From Liquidambar formosana (lineage: Eukaryota > Streptophyta > Magnoliopsida > Saxifragales > Altingiaceae): 64,000 nucleotides of DNA. The DNA lies in assembly GCA_039720395.1 (NCBI GenBank), contig CM077820.1, forward strand, positions 16,824,559 to 16,888,558, read 5' to 3'. Below the pieces are notes generated by a model. The model searched no databases. It saw nothing but the letters and a program-made list of their open reading frames with translations, and was not told where the DNA came from. Position 1 is the stretch's first letter. Each line of letters opens with the position of its first letter. Shown piece by piece: positions 24,401 to 37,789 of the stretch. The position numbers and the translations under genes are program-made.

Positions 24401-25680
24401 GGAAGAAGCACTATCTTCTTGTAAAACTAGAAAAATTAAAATTAAAATAAACTCTTTGAAATTTTATTAATGATCTAAATTGAGGGTCATAGGCCTACCA
24501 TCTTATTTATAGAGGGCTAGAAATAAGGAAAGGAAATAAAGAAAGCTATTAAATAGAAAATACATAAGCAAAAGGAAAATTTGCCAGAAATGGGAAAATG
24601 CTAATTAAGCTTAGAATCTATTAATTTAGACCCCACAAAGAAGGTAGAAATTGACGGAAGTCAATTTTGACTTCAAAATTGGAAGTTATTAAAGAAAAGA
24701 AAATTTTTTGAAACAGCAAAAATGCGTTTTTGGAGCAAAAATGATGGAATTTGGCCAAAATGCACCAACTTGCAATGAGTTTAATTTTTCTCAACATGTC
24801 CCAACGAACCACCAAATTTCACGGGATTCTAACTTAAAAAGGTCTTTAGTGCAATTTGTAAAGTTCCTTCACTACTTTTCTTGCAATTCGCACAATTCGA
24901 ACTTCAAACTTTCTTTTTATTCTTCCGTTGGTCCAACTATTCCAAATTTCACAATAATTGGAGATTAAAAACTATTTCATCGATAAACGGCTTAAATTAT
25001 AATTTTATTTACAAAAAGAAAGGTAAATTTATACATGAGATGCTTACGAGTATCTGATTGGTTTGAAATTTGGTATGCATGATTTCCATGAGAAGAGTAT
25101 TGTGAAATTTGTTATGCATGATCTCCATGAGAAGAGTATTCAATCCAACAGTTGGTTTGGAAAAATATCGATCCTACAAAAATATATTGAGAGTTGTAAG
25201 AGCAAAAATTTTTATATCAGGTGTAAATGGATCCCTCCCCTATATAATATTTCATAAAATTTAGATAAAACTTTAATAACCGACTAAAAGAGACCTTTTT
25301 AGAGTGAATTTCTAACTCTGCCATTGCACATCGACAAGTGATAATCATACAAATACAGAGATGCATTTGCACAACTACTTTTCTTTAATTACTTAGACAA
25401 GTGGTAAAATATGAATGAAAATAAGGTGGGGTTTCCTCCAAACTCGGATTTGCTACAGTGTGGGGGGACATGCTCAAATAACTTACATTTACACGTGGCG
25501 ATCTAATGACCGAAGTGACAAGCATGGGTTGTTTTGTGTGGCATTGGGAGAGATGCTAAAATAACTTGCATCACCTCAAAAGTTGGATCACAATGTATTG
25601 TGATCTCGTCACCACAGCACGGTGCATGTGTTTTTAAAAAACAATAGCACATCAGAGCTCCTTTCCTCCATATTTGAGTG
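24401..25680. other. Upstream region of the 27-kb F-box copy, with a partial MITE
   Basis: About 24960-25245 matches the right two thirds of the MITE at 51967-52350 (ACGGCTTAAATTATA..TTTTATTT, GAGATGCTTA, GTAAATGGATCCCTCCCC), so a truncated copy lies here. From about 25255 (CATAAAATTTAGATAAAAC) to 25640 (CCACAGCACGGTG) the DNA matches the region just upstream of the 18.5-kb F-box gene. The open frame at 25503-25727 has no recognisable domain. Confidence 0.5.
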
Positions 25681-27130
25681 GCGAGCAGATTCAGTGCTGA
25701 GGCCATGTCTTCTCGGCACCGTGCCAAGGTGGTCTGGATTTTGACACGTCGTACGACATTTCATCCAACGGTGGAGAAACTCCACTTGATAAAACGATGC
25801 TAAGCATGTGCGTTTTGATCCCAAACGCATTGTTAACGGCAGCTACTCGCCGTTAACCCAAAATCGCCACTTCTCCATCTCCCTTGCCATTCCCTTTCCC
25901 TTGTATTTTCCCAGGCAGGGGGCAACACACACCACCCCATCCTCTCCGGCCAACTCCATTTTTTCCAGCCATTGATTCATCAACAGAAAATAAGAATAAA
26001 AATAAATAAAACATTGAAGATTTGGACAGATTCTAAGCAACAAGCTTAAAAAAAAAAACAAAAAAAAAAAAAAAAAATCCAAGAAGAAGAAGTGAGGGTT
26101 TGGGTTTTTCATAGCAAGGATTTAGCGGTGATGGGTTGGCTACATCACCCTACGCTGTGGCTGCTTGGCTTAGAAGCTGATGCTAGCAACTTCTACAACT
26201 TCCACAACCCACCATCTCCGACGTCGACATGCATTTTCCCAGCCAGGGGCAACACAAACCTTGCCACCCTCTCCGACCAACTCCATTTTTTCTGGCCATC
26301 GATTCATCAATAGAAAATAAGAATAAAAATAAGAATAAAAATAAATAAAACATTGAAGATTTGGACAGATTCTAAGCAACAAGCTTTAAAAAAAAAAAAA
26401 AAAAAAATCCAAGAAGAAGAAGTGAGGGTTTGGGCTTTGTTTACTTCTCCCATATGCAGCAGTTCATCGCACCACAACCCAAACCTTAACAAACCCCATC
26501 ACCCCTACTTTGAGAAATACATAAACCACTGCCGTGATCCCTCCCCACCACAAAACCCTTGTCTCCATTGTCGCGTGCTCTCGGATCGAACCCATAGCAG
26601 AAAAAAAAAACCCCAAACAACCCTGTTCTGCTACCATGACTGGTACCATGACCATCTAAGTGCTATTTTTTCCCTCACTGTCGAATACTCACCGTTGACC
26701 ATTGAGCCAGATCTGGGTTCGCAAGTTGCAACCAGAAATCCGGATCTGGGCTTGTAAATTGAACCTTCACCGTCGAACTTGTAAATTGAACCTTCATCGT
26801 TGAACCCAGTTCCACTTGCCATCGCAAGTTTCCACCACCATATCCACCAAAATCGCATAGATCATACCCACAACCATAACCTTGATTGCCCCATATCATA
26901 CCAGATCTTAGGGGAAAGGGAATGGCAGGAGAGATGGAGAAGTGGCGATTTTGGGTTAACGGTGAGTAGCTGCCGTTAACAATGCGTTTGGGATCAAAAC
27001 ACACATGCTTGACATCATTTTATCAAGTGGATTTCTCCACCGTTGGATGAAATGTCGCACCATGTGTCAAAATCCAGACCACCTTGGCACGATGCTGAGA
27101 AGATATGGCCTCAGCACTGAATCCGCTCTC
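25681..27130. mobile_element. Mutator-like element with about 230-bp inverted repeats (1450 bp)
   Basis: Left arm 25681-25914 and right arm 26898-27130 are inverted copies. For example GATTCAGTGCTGAGGCC and CCAAGGTGGTCTGGATTTTG on the left have their complements at the right, as does AATCGCCACTTCTCCATCTC. Flanks ATTTGAGTG (25672-25680) and ATCTGAGTA (27131-27139) match at 7 of 9, fitting a 9-bp duplication. The interior holds an imperfect direct duplication of about 300 bp (CAACTCCATTTTTTC..CCAAGAAGAAGAAGTGAGGG at 25951-26104 and 26278-26433). The interior is more GC-balanced than its surroundings and could be captured gene sequence, but no product is recognised. Confidence 0.65.
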
Positions 27131-27350
27131 ATCTGAGTAGAGCAAGGATTCACTAATGGTTTTGCAAGGATTCAGTGAGGGGTTATTTTAAAACCCATCA
27201 TCGTAATGGTGTAATTTGAGGAATAGACGGTTTAGATCAAAACCCCAAAAAAATACTAACCTTAGTAATTTTTTGAACTTTTTATCCAAACCATGGAGGG
27301 CTTTAACCACACCATCAAAGTGATGGTCGGAGGCAAGTATTTTCCAACAT

Positions 27351-27358
27351 TATAAATA
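27351..27358 (+). promoter_or_regulatory. Candidate TATA box of the 27.5-kb F-box pseudogene
   Basis: TATAAATA, conserved in position and context with 18378-18385, 102 bases upstream of the ATG at 27460. Confidence 0.4.
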
Positions 27359-27459
27359 CGTCGTCTTGGTCCCAGAACGTGGCCCCCTTAACCCCTTTGC
27401 AAATGCCATCCCAATCCCGATTTCCATCAAAGAGGAGTCGAACAGTTTCAACCAATTCA

Positions 27460-28675
27460 ATGTCTGTCCAAACATCATATTCCGTCGTAATCGCCGCTAA
27501 AGACGACCTCTTAACGGAAATCCTTCTTCGTCTGCCCTCTAAATCACTCTTCTGATTCAAATCCGTTTCTGAACACTGGCTCTCTCTCATCTTCGATTCC
27601 CACTTCTGTCGCCGCCGCCAAAACCTTAACCCTAACACCGTCGCCGGCCTTTTCTTGAGCCCATAGGGGACTGACTACTACGTCGATAGGACATTCGAAT
27701 TCGTTCTTCTTAGGGACGATGAGTTTGGCCCCTCACGCTTTAGATCTCTCCCTTTTCTCAACAATAAGTCGGCTATTCCGATTTCGCAGTCTTGCAATGG
27801 CTTATTGCTTATTTGTGGCTCTCCAAAGGCTAGGCATGATTTATATGTGTTTAATCCTAACACTATGCAATTCTCTCATCTTCCCGATGTGCTTCCCAAA
27901 TTCGTTGACTGTGAAAGGGAGATTTTTATGGGTTTCAATTTAGCTTTTGATCCATCGAAATCTCCTCAATACAGAGTTGTTTGTGTTAGAAATTCATCGC
28001 TTAGTCGTTACAGGATCGATATTTATTCGTCCGAGACGGGTTTTTGGAGGGTCTCTACTAATCCTTCCATTGAACAAGTTCTTATTAAATTTGAGATTAG
28101 ACTCAGTGATGGGGTTTTTTTGGAAAGGTTCCATTCATTGGATAGGCCCTTTTGGGAGGACTTACATGCGTTTCGACGTGGAACAAGAGCGACTTCAAGA
28201 AGTGCTAATGCTCCCAATGCCTGATGGGTTGGAGGATAAATGGAGGGTTGGGTACTTTGGGGAGTGTCGAGACCATTTGCATCTTGTTGAGCTCTACGGT
28301 TGTACGACGATGCAGTTTAATGTTTATGAGATGGAGAGGGACTGCTCGAGGTGGTTTTTGAAGTATCGGGTTAACCTCGACACTGTTACGATTCTGTTTC
28401 CTGAGATGATTGTGAGCTATCATGAGTTCTCGGATTTGCGGTGCTATGAATTTCATGTGCTCTGTGTTGTTCGGGGAGAAACAGAGGAAGGGTCGTATAC
28501 GGTGCTGCACATTCATGATAAGCTCATACGTTACAATCTCAAGGATAAGTGTTGCAAGAAACTTTATGATTTGGCTCCCATTGATGTTGATGGAGGTTAC
28601 CTTTTTTATATGGAAACTTTGGTTTTCGGATGGTTTTTAGCTTATCAATATATTCCAAGCCTTTCTAATGTTTGA
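27460..28675 (+). pseudogene. F-box protein pseudogene (stops and T-run frameshift)
   Basis: Same family and length as the intact gene at 41566. From the conserved MSVQ start, the F-box region reads AKDDLLTEILLRLPSKSLF and then TGA at 27553-27555. A second stop, TAG, lies at 27664-27666 after GLFLSP. The frame continues through SCNGLLLICGSP, YVFNPNTMQFSHLPD and FDPSKSPQYRVVCV to GATGGGGTTTTTTTGG, where T7 again shifts the frame. The remainder (WKGSIHWIGPF, RFDVEQERLQEVLM, HLHLVELYGC to YQYIPSLSNV) runs to 28675. With two stops plus the shift it cannot encode a full protein. An independent transcript could still give the 3' frame (27947-28675). Confidence 0.9.
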
Positions 28676-30139
28676 ACCTAATTTTGTTATAAAAATGATG
28701 AACAAAAAGCATATTCGACATGCAATATTTAAGAAATGAGTCTGTCTTATTTTACATCATTCTCTTGCAATTTTTTTGTTCAATATTGTCTAATGGGTCA
28801 ATTCCATTTCATTCCAATTCCGACCATCTAAACGTGCCCTAAAGTCTTTCTTTTGTGTTTTTCTGGTATGTTTGTTTTATGTCCAGATGTTGCCGATGAT
28901 GGGATCATTGGGCACCTGGTTTAGCCAGTGCTGCTTTGGATGTACAATTAGCTTCAATCTATAAGATTTTTCATTTCATATTCTCAACTAGAATTGTAGG
29001 CTAGCTGTATAGATTTTTTAAATGGATGTGATTTCTCTAAATTCTCTACTATGCAGTCTTTACTTCTTGTATGGTAAGGAGAACGCGCTCTAAGCCATTG
29101 GGGCTATGGAGGATGGGGAAACGGTAGGATTAGGTAGGTACGGTAAAGGGTTTGAAGCTAATTTTGTTATAAGAATGATGTATATTCGACATGCAATATT
29201 TAAGAAATGAGTTTTTGTATTATTTAGATCATTCTTTTAGAATTTTTTTGTTCAATATTTTCTACTGGATCATTTCATTCCATTTTGATTTCCCCCAATT
29301 CTTGTAGGCTGTGTAGATTTGTTAAATGGATTTGATTTCCCCCAATTCTTGTAGGCTATGTAGATTTGTTAAATGGATTTGATTTCTCTAAATTCTCTAC
29401 TATGCAGTCATTACTTTTGTATACTAAGGAGAAATCGCTGTTGTTATATGATTATTGATTAATGTCCCCACTTTTGAAGAACATCCTCCTTAAAAGTGAC
29501 GCTTGAGTTCGATTCTCAATAAACCTCTTGGGCCGCTCACACAAGATTTCATGATTATGATTGGTCTTCAACTTGGTTCATATTAGTTGTGAGGTTCTAG
29601 ATGAACCTAGGGTTTTCCTTGCTTCCTCATTATAAAAAAAATTATGATGTTAGGTTTTGGGCCAATTTGATTCAAGTATAGGTGAAATGAGTGACTCGGG
29701 TTTTTTTTTTTTTTTGGGAAGAAAGATAAAGGCATAGCTTAGACTTTGGATTCATAAGATCGGATCTTTTAACTATACACAAAGTCACAAACACTTATAT
29801 TTTCCAATTTGAATGCAAAAGTCAATCAATTAAAAATGGAAGCAACATTTAAAATTGGTAACGATCAGATATTGACTAGTGTAATTGTTATTGAATTGAG
29901 AGACAACCAAAGGTGGAAGATGGGTATGCCCCACAATTAATCTTGGCATTTGTTCAAGTGTTGCTGGAGAGCACGAATCAATTAGGCATGGACTCATCTT
30001 AGCTTGGGATGAAACATGGACTCATCTTGGCTTGGGATGAAACGCATCATATCTCAAGGTCATCTGTGAAATTCATACCAAGGCTACGACGTTGCACTCT
30101 GCTAAATCAAACTGTGATCCTAGTGGACCTCTTCTAAAA
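28676..30139. repeat. Spacer of the F-box/kinase module, copy 1
   Basis: Homologous to 58216-59660. Landmarks are ATTTAAGAAATGAGTCT, GATCATTCTCTTGGAATTTT-type text, the GTCAATCAATTAAAAATGGA..AACATTTAAAATTGGTAACG stretch (29822 and 59040) and TGTGATCCTAGTGGACCTC (30114 and 59310). It contains an imperfect direct repeat (TTTGATTTCCCCCAATTCTT at about 29286 and 29332). Non-coding. Confidence 0.7.
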
Positions 30140-32350
<2,211 letters not shown>

Positions 32351-32409
32351 TTTCCCTCCTTCCACTCCTTTCTCAAAGCAAATTATTCTATTTTATTTCA
32401 TTATCCAAT

Positions 32410-33499
32410 GGGGCATTTGGGCTCAAGTCCTAATTTGAAGACTTGTGCACGCTCAAGTACAATTAAGAAAACACTTCAAGTCATAAGTCCTCTTAAACAT
32501 AGCAGGACAAAAATGGCCTTACCATATAAGTAGAGATCATTCAAAAGGCAATATTAAGGATTCTCCATAATCCACGATCAACCAAATCCTGGCCTTGTGA
32601 TTCCTGAATCATGTTCTCACATAATTTATGATTCCGTAATTATTATTATGTTTACTAACATTTTCCCATATTCATCATGACTAAGGTTTTCTGACGCAAC
32701 AATCACCCATATTTTGCTCCATATTTTTTATTTTAGAATCATGGTCCAATTGTTTGGGATGTTGACATGTACGCACAAATTGTTACATTCAAACACTAGC
32801 ATGTGTTTTGGAATCATTGTCCAATTGTTTGGGATATAACCATGTACGCACAAATAGTTACATTCAAACATTAGCATGTTCATTAAATACTATTTACAAT
32901 ATGTTTCTAACCAACTAATAGGAATTGTTACATGGCATATATAGGCTTTTGTCTGTGTATGAAGCTGTGTAACTATTTACGCATGTAACTGTTTCAATTA
33001 TAAATTATAATCCACATTATCAAGTGGTAAACAAATGACCTATAACCATTTTTAATCTCATGTAAATGACTCAAGGAACATTTGCTTATCATGAATCCAT
33101 CATTTTTGGGGTTTTGGAACATTGGTCTAATTAGACATAAATTTCTTGCTTGCCTACCATACCAGGCAAGAAGGCAAGGATGGAGATAATTCTCATCCTT
33201 AAATCAAGGAGCAAATGAAACCAATACCATATAGGTGATACTTACATCCTATACGGGTGATTGCCGCTTAAATCAAGGAGCAATATCACAAAATAACCTT
33301 AGTAGAATATTAGAAATTAACATGTGGTTATTTACCATACCAAGGGAGATGGTAAGGATGGTATTAAAAAAATATTCAAACCAATATATACTAAGACGAT
33401 AACGTTTCACAACATTATTAGACTTGGGGCTTTATAAGAGTTTTGAGAGAACTTACGCCTTCACAAAACATGGAATATGGACTTCCCACTAATTTTCCC
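32410..33499. mobile_element. Mutator-like element, GTTACA family (1090 bp)
   Basis: Perfect 9-bp duplication TTATCCAAT (32401-32409 and 33500-33508). Left end GGGGCATTTGGGCTCAAGTC; right end, reverse-complemented, GGGAAAATTAGTGGGAAGTC. Internal motifs include ATTGTTACATTC, AATAGTTACATTC, GTGTAACTATTTA and ATGTAACTGTTTC. The kinase copy at 62.03 kb reads through the empty site (TTCATTATCAAATTAATGACC), so insertion followed the module duplication. No coding sequence. Confidence 0.85.
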
Positions 33500-33739
33500 T
33501 TATCCAATTAATGTCCACAGGAACTATATCTAGCTACTTTTCTCTCAAAAATTAATTATAATTGTAATAATGGTAAATAATAGCTAGAATCCACTTTTTA
33601 ACTAAATTTTGTAACTTTTGGTCATTATCATTCACCATTAAGGAAACTAAAATTTATGGTAAATAATAGTAATAAACCACATTTCAAAACCACCTTTTAA
33701 CTAATGGCTTGGGATACTCCTCGTTTAGTTAAACGTCAA

Positions 33740-34316
33740 CCCCAGGAATTTTCTCATCTTCCCGATCTGCTTCCCAAAATTTTTGAGTTTGGAAAGGATT
33801 TTGTTGTGGGTTTCAATTTAGATTTTGATCTGTCGAAATCTCCTCAATACAAAGTTGTTTGTGTTCGAACTCGTGATTCATCATACAGTCGTTACTGGAT
33901 TGACATCTATTTGTCTTAAGACGGGTTCTTGGCGGGTCTCTGCCAATCCTTACATTGAACAAGTTATTCTTAGAATCAATTATATTAGATTCAGTGATGG
34001 GGTTTTTTTGGAATGGTTCCATTCATTGGATAGGCCCTATTGTGAGGACTTACTTGCGTTTCGACGTGGAACAAGAGCAGCTTCAAGAAATGCCGGTGCC
34101 CCCAATTGCTGATGGGTCGAAGGATAAATGGAGGGTCGTAGATGGTGCCGCACATTCTTGATAAGCTCATACTTTACAATCTCAAGGACAAGACTTGCAA
34201 GAAACTTTATGATTTGGCTCCTATTCATGTTGATAGAAATAGCCTTTTGTATACGGAAACTTTAAATTTCGGATGGTTTAAGGCTTATCAATATATTAAG
34301 TCTTTCTTGCGTTTGA
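33740..34316 (+). pseudogene. F-box protein pseudogene fragment with internal deletion
   Basis: The 5' third including the F-box is missing. It begins at the equivalent of FSHLPDLLP and continues FDLSKSPQYKVVCV, RDSSYSRYWIDIYLS, then a stop (TAA at 33917) from a frame change. It carries T7 at GATGGGGTTTTTTTGG and the downstream frame WNGSIHWIGPIV, LRFDVEQEQLQEMP. At GGAGGGTCGTAGATGG the sequence jumps 245 bp relative to the intact gene (42361 to 42606). GTC is present at both breakpoints and once at the junction, suggesting microhomology-mediated loss. It ends with the conserved C terminus at 34316. Confidence 0.85.
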
Positions 34317-34564
34317 AGCAAATTTTTGTTGTAACAATGATGTAGAGCGTGCAATATGTGCTAACTTTGCCGACGATGAGATCACTGGGCATCCGGTTTA
34401 GCCTCTTCTGCTTTGGATGTACAATTAGCTTCAATCTATAAGAGTCCTTGATCATTTCATATTCTCATCTAGAAATTGTAGGCTGTATAGATTTTTTTAA
34501 TCTTTTAAATGGATGTGATTTTTCTAAATTCTCTACTATACAATCATTTCTTGTTGTACGTATG

Positions 34565-35416
34565 TAGGGCTGCAAACGAGCTGAGCAGAGCCGAGCTTTG
34601 GAGTGCTCGGCTTGGTTTGTTAAAAAGCTTATTCATTAATAAACGAGCCGAGTTTTTTAACGAGCCTAAATTTCAAGTTTGAGCTCGGCTTGTTAGAAAA
34701 TATTCGAGCTCGAGCCGAGCTCGAGCTTTGGCTCGTTTAGGATTTTTTTATTTTTTATTTTTTATTTTTTGGGATAAATGGTTTGGAATCACCATTCCAA
34801 ACATAAACCAAGAAATCGACAGTAAGAAACATCATCCAAGCATGAACCATAAAGAATCAAAAATTAAAACCCCACAAGGTCATAATTGTTTTCAGTACTA
34901 TTAAATAAAGAGTTGCAATAAACTTAAAAAACTAAAGTTATTGGTTGGAAGCTTGGAGTACATTATAACACTCATATATGCTTCAAAACTAGTTATCATG
35001 CCATCATACTTCCATTGGATCCCGCAAAAGAAGTATCTTTTTCACGCCAAAACTCTACTAAGATAAGTAAAAGCATCAAGCATCCACGTACTACTAGCCT
35101 ACTAGAGAATGAGTAGCTCTTTCACACCAAAATGTACAGTAAGACAATTATGCTCCTACTCATGAGCCCTTAAATGAGCTCACTAATGAGTTTCTTGTCG
35201 AGCCCCTAAACAAGCTTTTCATCAAGCTCTTAACGAGCTTGTTCACAAGCCTAAACGAGTCGAGCTTTGGTATGCTTAAGCTCGGCTTGTTTACTAAACG
35301 AGCTTAGAATTCAAGCTTGAGCTCAGCTTGTTTATTAATTGATCGAGCTCGAGTCGAGCCCTTATCGAGCTTTCTTGGGAGCTATTAATGAGTGGCTCAG
35401 CTCATTTACAGCCCTA
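34565..35416. mobile_element. Non-autonomous hAT-like element (852 bp)
   Basis: Ends TAGGGCTGCAAACGAGC and, at the right, GCTCATTTACAGCCCTA (inverted). Subterminal DNA is packed with CTCGAGCCGAGC-type repeats in both orientations. Flanks GTACGTATG and GTCATAATG look like a decayed 8-9 bp duplication of the sequence GTACGGTAAG still present uninterrupted at 42.93 kb and (as GTATGGTAAG) at 57.21 kb. No coding sequence. Confidence 0.75.
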
Positions 35417-35488
35417 GTCATAATGGAGAAGTAGCTCTTGTTATATGGTAGATGTGAGTACTGTCCCTACTTTTGAAGAACAAAATCC

Positions 35489-36415
35489 GGGTTCGGATTC
35501 TCTTTAGTTTCCTCCTTTCCATTTCCCTCCGGTATGCACCTCACAATATGCTACATTGTTTGAAGCCGATCCAACGGCTTGTAATGACAACGTCATCCTC
35601 TCCACTACATGTGCTCTGTTATCTTCTCAAAAGTGCAACGGCTACTATAAAAGGGTAATCTACTCTTCGGCGGCAATCAAACTCCATGATGGGGACCAAA
35701 GGCAAAGGCGCATTTGTGAATTGCCATGACATTTTTTCTTTCTCCTTGTCAATCAAACATCATATTTTATACTTATTTTTCAGAAATTTTTTCAAAGAGT
35801 TGGATTTAGAAAGTCATGGTGACTCCTTTAAAATTCACCCTGTGGAATCAAACAGGACAAAATCTGTGTTAAATATTTTTCTTTCTTTCTTTTGAAAAAT
35901 TCTGACAATTTGGTGGTGATAATACACAAATAGATCCCACCCCAATCTCCTATTTCTCTTTCTGCCAGTCACTGAAGCAAATCATGTGCCAACGAAATCA
36001 ATCGTTTGCTTACAAATTGCATTTATAATCCAAATCCCATTGGCAAAGGAATTGAAACAATGCTCCGAGGAGATCATTAACAGAGGTTATTAGGGCATAG
36101 AATCCACAGAGATACAAAGATTAGGAGTTTAAAAACATGGGTTATGCCCAAATTTTGAATTTGTAAGATGACTATATATCGCATCCAATCCAATAAATCA
36201 ATTCCATTCTGAGATGGTCAATAAGAGATTGTACATCTTGGGGCTTCGCCGCCTCGATTGAGCCGTCGTTGTTTGAGATGTAAATGGGTGAGTATTAGTG
36301 GAACAAATGATATGGCTAATTGGAAGCCACTAGATTTGCTTTAGATGAGTTGGTGCAATGTGATCTGTAAACTGGAGAGAAATGGAGAGGAGCAAACTGG
36401 AGAGGATCAGGACCC
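35489..36415. mobile_element. Mutator-like element, GGGTCC family (927 bp)
   Basis: Inverted ends GGGTTCGGATTCTCTTTAG and, reverse-complemented from the right, GGGTCCTGATCCTCTCCAG, with similarity continuing for about 60 bp (CTCCTTTCCATTTCCCTCC against CTCCTCTCCATTTCTCTCC). Flanked by ACAAAATCC and AGAAAATCC (8 of 9), at 35480-35488 and 36416-36424. The empty site AACAAAATCC is intact in the paralogues at about 42.99 and 57.27 kb. The interior has no recognised gene. Confidence 0.8.
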
Positions 36416-36512
36416 AGAAAATCCTCGTTAAAAGTCTTTATTTGAGGCTTAAAGTTGAAGGATTAGGCTATGGGTCTAATTGTTGGGCTTGAGTAGCGAG
36501 TACTTAGAGAAG

Positions 36513-36621
36513 ATTTTGGCTCCTATTGATATTGATAGAAACTGCCTCTGGTATATGGAAGCTTTAACTTTCAGATGGTTTAGGGGCTCATCAATATATT
36601 GAAAGTCTCTCTTGTGTTTGA
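36513..36621 (+). pseudogene. F-box C-terminal relic
   Basis: About 109 bp matching the last codons of the family: frames read FWLLLILIET-like and, in phase, LAPIDIDRNCLWYMEAL, then the equivalent of YQYIESLSCV and TGA. It lies between the 33.7-kb fragment and the 'tail' repeat and shows that another F-box copy was once here or was joined by recombination. Confidence 0.7.
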
Positions 36622-37650
36622 AGCAAATTTTGTTTTAAGAAATGAGTCTTCGTATTATTTTATAAATACCATTCTGTTAGAAATTTTTTTTGTTCAATAT
36701 TCTCTGATGGGAATTATGTTAAAAGTCTTTCTTTTTGTGCTTTTCTCATTGGATTTTAGGCTTGCTGGTTAAAATGCCCAAACGTTGCCACTGACGGGGT
36801 CTAACCAGTGCTGCTTTGGATGTACAATTAGCTTCAATCTATAAGATTTTTCGTCTCTTATTCTCAACTAGAACTGGTAGGCTGCATAAATTTTTTAAAT
36901 GGTATGATTTCTCCAAATTCTCTACCATCCAGTCATTTCTTGTTGTATAATAAGGGGAAATGGCTCTCTACATGGGCGCACGTTATGCCAAAATACACAT
37001 CCACATGTGCACAGGCTCTTAGCTTTATGTGTGCTTGTGAACTTATGAGAAGGCTGGGGTCAGATCCAACCCACACCAATTCAAGCACCCCAAATTCCCC
37101 TCTTTTTATGGGTAAGCGTCTGCATTGTATTATTATAATAACTAGCTAATCCCTTTGCCTTGCTGGCTTGACCTCTCGACCACTTGACCTGAGGTCAGTT
37201 AAGAAATCTTCAATCTCAACTATTAATTGAGCCAAAGCCTGTTGGTAAGAACAGTCCTTTCCACCCCTTTTTTCCTGTTTTTGAGCTCAAAATATGCAAA
37301 ATGGTGACTTGAGAGGCTGATTTCTACAAATGTTGGCTGGAGTTCTCCCACTTAGAATTCCCAAATCCTCTATTTTAATTTCCAAAGACAGTGATTAAAG
37401 ACAACGCTATTTGAAGGCTTTAAACAATCCTCTGACTATCCTCAAGAGAGAAAAATCGAGTAGAACATCAATTACTATAATCTACTATAGCATTTATGAT
37501 CATCAATTGTAAAAGCAAACAAAGTTCCGTCTAACTATCCTCCCTTTTGAAATGACATGGTTCTTTCTGTTGTAGAGAAGAAAATGTCAATAGGGAAAAT
37601 TGTTCAGGTGATAAATGCAACTACTGACAAAGACTGTACAAACATTATAC
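36622..37650. repeat. Array 'tail' copy 2
   Basis: Closely similar to 19694-20640 along its length, including the CACATGTGCACAGGCTCTT and GTAAGAACAGTCCTTTCCACC segments. Copy 1 goes on into the hAT-like element at 20.7 kb; this copy goes on into block X. Non-coding. Confidence 0.75.
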
Positions 37651-37789
37651 AAGAAATGCACGAAGCTATATTTCTAGTTCGAAGAAGGTAAAAATAGTTA
37701 TCAATTCAATCATAGAAGTTTGATTTACTTTTATGGGATGAGGTTTTCAGCTTTAATGCTTAATTTTGACAATTAGATTGTTATTTAAA

